Shown: positions 58,511 through 64,000 of the stretch, in pieces
Numbering within the stretch: the first letter of the stretch is position 1
How the letters are laid out: each line of letters starts with the position of its first letter
Assembly (NCBI GenBank): GCA_029555025.1
Contig: JAKPTZ010000108.1
Location: 1-64,000, forward strand
Origin: Deltaproteobacteria bacterium
GTDB taxonomy: Bacteria > Myxococcota_A > UBA9042 > DTJE01
Length of the DNA: 64,000 nt
Reading direction: 5' to 3'
The notes under the pieces: model-generated
What the model saw: the letters and a program-made list of their open reading frames with translations, nothing else
The model's database searches: none
Told to the model about the DNA's origin: nothing
Made by a program: the position numbers and the translations under genes

Positions 58511-59806
58511 GTGATTGACAGGTATTCCACACCGAGGATGCGCGAGGTCTGGTCTTCAGGATGGCGCTGGAACACGTTTCTTGAAGTCGAACTGGCCTAT
58601 CTGGAAGCGCTGGAGGAAGAAGGCATCGCGCCCGGCGGCGACGCTGCAAGGATCAGGGCTTCGGTCAAGATGGATCCGGAACGCATCGACGAGCTTGAAG
58701 GATCGCTGCGTCACGACGTCATAGCCTTCCTGACCCACGTCGAGGAACAGGCCGGGGACGTCACGCGCTTCGTGCACTTCGGGCTGACTTCTTCGGACAT
58801 GCTTGACACCGTTTCGGCAATCCAGTTGAACCAGGCCTGCGGGTATGTCCGCGAAGAGCTGTCTTCCCTTGAGAAGGCGCTGATGACCCAGGCCGACAGA
58901 CACCGGAAGACCGCAATGGTCGGCCGCACCCACGGCATGCACGCCGAGGCCACGTCTTTCGGGCTGGTGCTGCTTGGCTGGCGGGAGATGGTCGTGCGGG
59001 CCATGGCCGGATTCGATCGCGCGGTTGAGGGCATCCGGTTCGGGAAGCTGGCCGGTGCGGTCGGCAACCTTGCCTTCGGGGATCCGGAACGCGAAGCCAG
59101 GGTGCTGGCCAGGTTCGGACTGAAACCGGAACCTGCCGCGACGCAGATTGTGGCGCGTGACCGCCATGCGACACTGTTTTCATCGATGGCGGTTGCCGGA
59201 AGCGTAATCGACCACATCGCCCTGAACATCAGGCACCTTCAAAGAACCGAAGTGGGCGAGGCCCAGGAACCGTTCGGCGGCAAGCAGCGCGGCAGTTCGG
59301 CCATGCCGCACAAGAAGAACCCGATCGGATGCGAAAACGTGTGCGGCCAGGCAAGGCTGCTGCGCGGATACGCCCTGGCCGCGCTGGAAGACGTCGCGCT
59401 GTGGCATGAACGTGACATCAGCCATTCAAGCGTCGAGCGCGTAATCGGACCGGACGCGACCGCAACGCTTGAATACATCGCGAAGCGGCTGGCCGGCATC
59501 GTTGACGGCCTGGTGGTTCACGAAGGCCGGATGGGGACCAATCTCGAAAGCAGCGGGGGGGTCATCCACTCGGAAGGGCTGCTGCTGGAACTGGTGCGCG
59601 CGGGCCTGAAGCGTCAGCAGGCTTACGGGCTTGTCCAGCGGGCGGCGATGAAGTACTTCAACGGCGAAGGAACGTTCCGCGACAACCTGGTGTCGGATCC
59701 CGAAGTGGCCGCTCTGCTGACGGTCGAACAGATTGACGGATGCTTCTCGCTTGACCATCACCTGCGCTGGGTCGATTCCATCTTCGATCGCCGCACGCGG
59801 AACTGA
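58511..59806 (+). CDS. purB: Adenylosuccinate lyase
   Basis: PurB acts twice in purine synthesis, cleaving SAICAR and adenylosuccinate to release fumarate. The 431-residue protein has 'HFGLTSSDMLDTVSAIQL', 'TAMVGRTHGMHAEATSFG' with the catalytic His, and the signature 'GSSAMPHKKNPIGCENVCG', followed by 'ERDISHSSVERVIGPDAT'. Length is normal. The start is a GTG with GGAG eight bases before it. It lies 70 bases after the pseudokinase gene. The rest of the purine cluster (purSQL) begins 1.6 kb on, after a gene on the other strand. Confidence 0.97.
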   Translation: MIDRYSTPRMREVWSSGWRWNTFLEVELAYLEALEEEGIAPGGDAARIRASVKMDPERIDELEGSLRHDVIAFLTHVEEQAGDVTRFVHFGLTSSDMLDTVSAIQLNQACGYVREELSSLEKALMTQADRHRKTAMVGRTHGMHAEATSFGLVLLGWREMVVRAMAGFDRAVEGIRFGKLAGAVGNLAFGDPEREARVLARFGLKPEPAATQIVARDRHATLFSSMAVAGSVIDHIALNIRHLQRTEVGEAQEPFGGKQRGSSAMPHKKNPIGCENVCGQARLLRGYALAALEDVALWHERDISHSSVERVIGPDATATLEYIAKRLAGIVDGLVVHEGRMGTNLESSGGVIHSEGLLLELVRAGLKRQQAYGLVQRAAMKYFNGEGTFRDNLVSDPEVAALLTVEQIDGCFSLDHHLRWVDSIFDRRTRN

Positions 59807-59875
59807 CGGCTTTTACCGAAATCCACGCCGGAAACTGTCGCTTGTTGAGGGCCTGCCCCTCTCAAGCCGCCGGCG

Positions 59876-61096
59876 TTACGCCTGTGCGCGGGCGGCATGG
59901 TCGCAGGCATCGATGTTTGAGTGAAGCAGCCCGACAACGTCCGGATCCAGCTTTCCCGCCAGGGACATTTCATCGATCAGCCCGAGCGCGCCTTCAATCG
60001 ACATGCTTGCGCGATACGGCCGATCCTGCCTTAACGCCTGGAACACGTCGCTGACCGCTATGATCCTTGCCTCGACGGACAGTTTGTCGCCGGAATGCCC
60101 GAACGGATAGCCGCCGCCGCGCACGCATTCATGATGAAAGGCCGCCCACTGTGCGATATCCTGGAAACCTTCGATTCTGTTTAGGATATTGAACGTGTCA
60201 AACGCGTGCCGAATCATGGTGGCCCTTTCCGGCGCATCGAGTGGACCGGGCTTGTCCAGGACCGGGTCGGGAACCCTCAGCTTGCCGATGTCGTGCAGCA
60301 GGGCCGCGACGCCTACCTTGCGCGATCGATCGGGGGACAGGCCGGCCAGGGACGAAAGCAGACGGGCCACGCCGGCGACCGCGTGACTGTGTTCGGATGT
60401 AAAGGGGCTCTTGGCATCCACTATTGAAGCGAAGACCCCGCCCAGCGCCTCGAGATCCGACATCGACATATATCGCGGCGCCGGCATGGCCGACTGATGA
60501 TTCAGCCAGTGCGAAAGCGTGCGCGGCTCCAGGGTCAGCCAGAACTCCTCGTGCGACCCGGCTTCAAGGAACGCCTGGACGACGTCGGGCCTGAAGCGGG
60601 TGCCGACGTTATCCTTGACGGTGAGAAAGATGCCGTCGCGGGCGAGCAGGGGATCGGTGCCCGAAAGCGCCATCATGACATCCACGCGATCGGCCAGGTA
60701 GATCAGGTTGGCGAACACCTTCACCAGCACCGGAAGATCCATCGTCTCGAGTACCTGCGCATGGGTGTGATGCCAGCGGATCACGGGGGCCAGGTGCGCC
60801 AGCGGCCTGAAGCGGACTGCAAGTGCCTGGCCGCGGACACAGTGGGCTTCCTGGCCATCCCAGTCGAGACCGCCCGCAAGACTGCGGTGCTCGCCGGTCG
60901 ATGACACGCCGCAATCATGAAACATCCCGGCCGCCAGAAGATCCTCGATCGCCGTCCCGGAAAAGCCCATGACCTCGCCCGCGCGGGCCGCCATGAACGC
61001 GACCCGCTTGCCGTGGCCGACGTCATCGATGCCGACAAGATCAAGTGCATCCGACAGGACATAGACGATTCGACGCAGATCCAGCCACATCTCCAT
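59876..61096 (-). CDS. HD-GYP-type phosphodiesterase with tandem HD domains
   Basis: The 406-residue protein has an N-terminal HD-like part ('DDVGHGKRVAFMAARAGEVMG', 'AGMFHDCGVSS', 'APVIRWHHTHAQVL') and a C-terminal HD-GYP domain ('HSHAVAGVARLLSSLAG', 'LLHDIGKLRVPDPVLDKPGPLD', 'HHECVRGGGYPFGHSGDKLS', 'ARIIAVSDVFQALRQDRPYR'). HD-GYP enzymes hydrolyse c-di-GMP. The HD pair and the GYP motif are both intact in the second domain. The ATG at 61096 is chosen because GGAG lies eight bases upstream; 61108 is possible. A PilZ protein is encoded at 44787, so c-di-GMP signalling is likely in this organism. Confidence 0.88.
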   Translation of the reverse strand: MEMWLDLRRIVYVLSDALDLVGIDDVGHGKRVAFMAARAGEVMGFSGTAIEDLLAAGMFHDCGVSSTGEHRSLAGGLDWDGQEAHCVRGQALAVRFRPLAHLAPVIRWHHTHAQVLETMDLPVLVKVFANLIYLADRVDVMMALSGTDPLLARDGIFLTVKDNVGTRFRPDVVQAFLEAGSHEEFWLTLEPRTLSHWLNHQSAMPAPRYMSMSDLEALGGVFASIVDAKSPFTSEHSHAVAGVARLLSSLAGLSPDRSRKVGVAALLHDIGKLRVPDPVLDKPGPLDAPERATMIRHAFDTFNILNRIEGFQDIAQWAAFHHECVRGGGYPFGHSGDKLSVEARIIAVSDVFQALRQDRPYRASMSIEGALGLIDEMSLAGKLDPDVVGLLHSNIDACDHAARAQA

Positions 61097-61108
61097 GGCA
61101 GACTCCAT

Positions 61109-61434
61109 CCCGCGGCAAGGCCCGGCAATTCACGATATGGCAACTGACGCAATATATCACAAAATGTAAAGAACCAAGCCGGGAGGGCCAAAATCCCGCA
61201 TGGCAACAGGCTTTTGCCGTGTTAAGACGGCAAGCGGGACGGTATGTTTGCAGCGTATCCGACATTGATTTCATTTCCGGTCGAAAAGCCGCAGAAGGCC
61301 CAATTTTGTGCGCGACCGCCGACAGGTTTTCGGGTAAAATCCGCCGCAGCACGGACGGGATCGGACGATGTCCGGCCCTGGATCGGCGCGTAATGGCAGC
61401 ATTCCGGAAAAACGTTCAACAACAGGGGACCGCA
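61109..61434. other. Divergent intergenic region with a nested inverted repeat
   Basis: This 326-base gap lies between the HD-GYP gene and purS. It contains an AT-rich stretch (about 61151-61171) that may hold the HD-GYP promoter. It also has a nested inverted repeat: TTGCCGT (61214-61220) with ACGGCAA (61227-61233), inside TCCCGC (61194-61199) with GCGGGA (61234-61239). A TAAAAT stands at 61336-61341 without a good -35 box. No protein gene or known riboswitch is recognised. The purS reading frame is open through much of it but has no family resemblance. Confidence 0.5.
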
Positions 61435-61689
61435 ATGGCAGAAAACGTCTTTAACGTATCGGTGGTTGTGATGCCGAAGGCTGAAATCCTTGACCCGCAG
61501 GGCAAGGCCATCATGGGCGGTCTGAAGACCATGGACTTCGCCGAAATCCAGGATGTCAGAATCGGCAAGATGGTTCACCTGAAACTGTCCGGCGACAGCC
61601 GCGAGACCGTGATGGCACGGGCGACCCAGATGGCGAAGGCCCTGCTGTCGAACCCGGTCACCGAGGACTTCAAGGTCATCGTCGAGTAG
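61435..61689 (+). CDS. purS: Phosphoribosylformylglycinamidine synthase subunit PurS
   Basis: PurS is the small bridging subunit that holds PurQ and PurL together in the FGAM synthase complex. The 84-residue protein has the typical pattern '[23 protein letters not shown]' and '[13 protein letters not shown]'. Length is normal. The ATG at 61435 follows a GGGG site and gives the family-typical size; the open frame continues upstream to 61045 without resemblance. purQ and purL follow at once. Confidence 0.93.
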   Translation: MAENVFNVSVVVMPKAEILDPQGKAIMGGLKTMDFAEIQDVRIGKMVHLKLSGDSRETVMARATQMAKALLSNPVTEDFKVIVE

Positions 61690-61736
61690 AACCGGCGGCG
61701 GTTTGCCACGACATTCACTGGCAGGAGACGGACCAG

Positions 61737-62456
61737 ATGAGATTCGCAATCCCGGTATTCCCAGGTTCCAACTGCGACAAGGACTGCCTGCACGTGCTCG
61801 GCAACGTCCTTGGGCAGGACGCCTTCTTCGTGTTCCACAAGGAAAAGACGCTGCCCGCGACCGACGTGGTCGTGCTGCCAGGCGGGTTTTCGTACGGCGA
61901 CTACCTGCGCTCGGGTGCCATCGCGCGCTTTTCGCCCATCATGGATGACGTCATCCGCTTCGCCAACGCGGGCGGCATCGTCGTCGGCATCTGCAACGGC
62001 TTCCAGATCATGCTCGAGGCCGGCCTGCTGCCCGGCGGCATGCGCCTGAACACTTGCGGCCACTTCGTCTGCAAAGACGTCTGGCTGCGCGTCGAGAACG
62101 GCGAAACGATATTTACCCGCAAGGCCGGCAAGGGCGCCATCCTGGGCATGCCGATTGCCCACGCGGAAGGAAACTATTACGCCCCGCCCGATCTCCTGAA
62201 GGAAATCGAGGACAACGGCCAGGTGCTGTTCCGTTACTGCGACCAGGACGGAAACGTGACCCCGGAAATGAACCCGAACGGGGCGGTCAACAACATCGCG
62301 GGCATTATGAACCGCGAAGGCAACTGCTTCGGCATGATGCCGCACCCGGAACGCGCCAGCGAGTGCATCCTGGGCGGCGACCAGGGCAGGATCCTGTTCG
62401 AGTCGCTGATTGCGGCCGGCGGTGGTTCCGTGTGCAAGTGCGGATGCAGGGGGTGA
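61737..62456 (+). CDS. purQ: Phosphoribosylformylglycinamidine synthase subunit PurQ
   Basis: PurQ is the glutaminase subunit supplying ammonia for FGAM synthesis. The 239-residue protein has '[18 protein letters not shown]', the nucleophile motif '[22 protein letters not shown]' with the catalytic Cys, and '[13 protein letters not shown]' with the catalytic His and Glu. Length is normal. A GGAGA site precedes the ATG. It is followed by purL four bases after its stop. The C-terminus ends in a short Cys-rich tail ('VCKCGCRG'). Confidence 0.97.
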   Translation: MRFAIPVFPGSNCDKDCLHVLGNVLGQDAFFVFHKEKTLPATDVVVLPGGFSYGDYLRSGAIARFSPIMDDVIRFANAGGIVVGICNGFQIMLEAGLLPGGMRLNTCGHFVCKDVWLRVENGETIFTRKAGKGAILGMPIAHAEGNYYAPPDLLKEIEDNGQVLFRYCDQDGNVTPEMNPNGAVNNIAGIMNREGNCFGMMPHPERASECILGGDQGRILFESLIAAGGGSVCKCGCRG

Positions 62457-62460
62457 CCAG

Positions 62461-64000
62461 ATGAACGAACAGCTTAAGGCTTTTGCGGTTGCGGGCGGCC
62501 TGAACGAAGAAGAAATTGCCAAGATCCTGGGCTTCATCGGGCGCGACCCGACGATTGCCGAAATCGCGGCGTTTTCGGCGATGTGGAACGAACACGTTTC
62601 CTATAAATCGTCACGCAAATACTTGAAGACCTTCCCGACCCGCGGACCACGCGTTCTGGTCGGCCCCGGCGAGAACGCCGGCGTCGTCGATGTCGGCGAC
62701 GGCTGGGCGATTTCCTTCAAGATGGAGTCGCACAACCACCCGTCGTACATCGAGCCGTTCCAGGGCGCCGCGACCGGCGTCGGCGGCATCCTGCGCGACA
62801 TCTTCACGATGGGCGCGCGGCCGATCGCCAACATGGACTCGCTGAGGTTCGGTTCGCTGTCGCACCCCAGGACGCGATACCTGGTCAACGGCGTCGTCGC
62901 AGGCATCAGCTATTACGGCAACTGCATGGGCGTGCCGACCATCGGCGGCGAACTGGTGTTCGACCCCACCTACGACGGCAACTGCCTGATCAACGTGTTC
63001 ACGCTGGGCGTTGTGAAGGCCGACGGCGTCTTCTACGGCAAGGCCGCGGGCGTCGGGAACCCGGTCATCTATATGGGTCCGGCGACCGGCCGCGACGGCA
63101 TGGGCGGGGCTTCGATGGCATCTGCGGCGTTCGACGAAAAGGCCGCCGAGAAGCGCCCGACCGTCCAGGTCGGCGACGCTTTCTGCGAAAAGGTCGTGCT
63201 TGAATGCACGCTTGAACTGATGAAGTCCGGCCTGGTCCTGGGCATCCAGGACATGGGCGCAGCGGGCCTGACATGCTCGACGTTCGAGATGGCCGACCGC
63301 GCCAAGATGGGCATGAAGGTCGATCTGTCGAAGGTACCGCAGCGCGCCGCGAACATGACGCCGCAGGAAATCCTGCTGTCCGAATCGCAGGAGCGCATGC
63401 TTCTGGTCTGCGAACGCGGCAACGAGGAAGGCGTCCTTGAAATCTGCCGCAAGTGGGACATCCCCGGCGCGGTCATCGGTGAAGTCACCGACACCCGCCA
63501 GATGGAAATGTGGTTTAACGGCGAAAAGGTCGTCGATCTGCCGATTAACCTTCTGACCGACGAAGCCCCGCTGTACGACCGTCCGTGGGCCGAACCGGCC
63601 GGACTGGCCGAAAGGTGGAAGGTTCCGGCATTCACCGTTGGCGACCTGAAGGACGAATTCCTGGGTCTCATCGACGACCCGTCGTTCAGGTCCAAGGCCC
63701 CCGTGTTCCAGAAGTACGACCACATGGTCCAGTTGCGCACGGTGGTCCGCCCCGGCGACGGCGACGCGGCGGTCATGCGTTTGCTTGAAACCGGAACCAA
63801 CCGCGGCGTGGCGATGACGTCCGACGGCAACAGCCCGGCCTGCTGGCTGCATCCGTACAACGGCGCGTTCAACATCATCGCCGAGGCATGCCTGAACCTG
63901 GCGTGCGTCGGCGCGCGCGGCATCGCCCTGACCGACTGCCTGAACTTCGGCAACCCGGAACGCCCGGACGTCATGTGGGAATTCAAGGAAGTCGTGGCTG
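62461..64000 (+). CDS. purL: Phosphoribosylformylglycinamidine synthase subunit PurL (cut by window end)
   Basis: PurL is the synthase subunit that aminates FGAR to FGAM with ATP. The frame is open from the ATG at 62461 to the last base, so 513 residues are visible and the 3' end is missing. Motifs: 'SAMWNEHVSYKSS' (Val replaces the usual Cys of 'WSEHCSYKSS'), 'VGPGENAGVVDVG', 'FKMESHNHPSYIEPFQGAATGVGGILRDIFTMGARPIA', 'GIQDMGAAGLTCS' and 'LLSESQERML'. It is the small type that works with PurS and PurQ. A GGGGGTG site precedes the start. Confidence 0.96.
   Translation, partial: MNEQLKAFAVAGGLNEEEIAKILGFIGRDPTIAEIAAFSAMWNEHVSYKSSRKYLKTFPTRGPRVLVGPGENAGVVDVGDGWAISFKMESHNHPSYIEPFQGAATGVGGILRDIFTMGARPIANMDSLRFGSLSHPRTRYLVNGVVAGISYYGNCMGVPTIGGELVFDPTYDGNCLINVFTLGVVKADGVFYGKAAGVGNPVIYMGPATGRDGMGGASMASAAFDEKAAEKRPTVQVGDAFCEKVVLECTLELMKSGLVLGIQDMGAAGLTCSTFEMADRAKMGMKVDLSKVPQRAANMTPQEILLSESQERMLLVCERGNEEGVLEICRKWDIPGAVIGEVTDTRQMEMWFNGEKVVDLPINLLTDEAPLYDRPWAEPAGLAERWKVPAFTVGDLKDEFLGLIDDPSFRSKAPVFQKYDHMVQLRTVVRPGDGDAAVMRLLETGTNRGVAMTSDGNSPACWLHPYNGAFNIIAEACLNLACVGARGIALTDCLNFGNPERPDVMWEFKEVVA

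Noticed and set aside
61109-61434. c-di-GMP (GEMM) riboswitch before the HD-GYP gene
   Set aside because: The conserved GEMM core could not be found on either strand; only an inverted repeat is present.
1-64000. CRISPR array, restriction or other named defence system
   Set aside because: No regularly spaced direct repeats, cas genes, methylase-endonuclease pairs or toxin-antitoxin genes were recognised.

Overview
The window is GC-rich bacterial chromosome, densely packed on both strands, with many 4-base stop/start overlaps and only short gaps. It looks like a Myxococcota/Bradymonadota-type organism (formerly 'Deltaproteobacteria'). The main clues are the many secreted lipoproteins with cysteine-rich 'CDDGNPCT' or MopE-type 'CDGxDNDCDGxTDE' repeats and Asp/Ala/Thr-rich linkers, a kinase-like protein carrying a formylglycine-generating-enzyme-like domain, a two-domain ThyX, and PurS/PurQ/small-PurL purine synthesis. 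The taxonomy is an inference; no 16S gene is present.

Layout. 1-2.1 kb: tail of an IS4-type transposase, coaE, an HU/IHF gene with a 17-base AT palindrome upstream, and hpt. 2.1-9.2 kb: a minus-strand operon of three large cell-envelope lipoproteins plus a metallo-beta-lactamase-fold protein, all coupled by TTGA/ATGA overlaps. 9.3-18.5 kb: an exonuclease, tryptophanase, a three-domain thioredoxin-fold lipoprotein ending in a clear terminator, a YihY-type membrane protein, TolB, and a 941-aa von Willebrand A lipoprotein. 18.6-27 kb: dprA, a Nudix hydrolase, alr, a duplicated thyX, lgt, a Slt-type transglycosylase and a DedA protein. 27-37 kb: a PlsB-type acyltransferase that lacks its catalytic His, then the coupled genes uvrC-larE-membrane peptidase, then a Cys-rich lipoprotein with a small membrane protein. 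37-46.7 kb: a degenerate HisA-HisI-HisE fusion, deoB, a lipoprotein, purH, purD, a candidate 6S RNA with its own promoter, a methyltransferase, a PilZ protein and mnmE. 46.8-58.4 kb: a 1900-aa MopE-repeat lipoprotein, two further lipoproteins, a Fur-family regulator, tRNA-Gly(CCC) and a pseudokinase with an FGE-like domain. 58.5-64 kb: purB, an HD-GYP protein, and purS-purQ-purL running off the right edge.

How the parts fit. Two themes dominate. One is the cell envelope: ten predicted lipoproteins sit in the same window as the enzyme that lipidates them (Lgt), plus TolB, Alr, a lytic transglycosylase and lipid-metabolism genes. The other is nucleotide metabolism: purH, purD, purB, purS, purQ, purL, hpt, deoB, thyX and a Nudix hydrolase. 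Several enzymes of well-known families have lost or changed key residues: the PlsB-like protein, the HisA/HisI parts of the His fusion, the kinase domain, the MnmE G4 motif and both ThyX motif copies. The most novel items are the candidate 6S RNA at 43602-43798, the pseudo-HisA/pseudo-HisI/HisE fusion, the pseudokinase-FGE protein and the Arg-for-His PlsB homologue.
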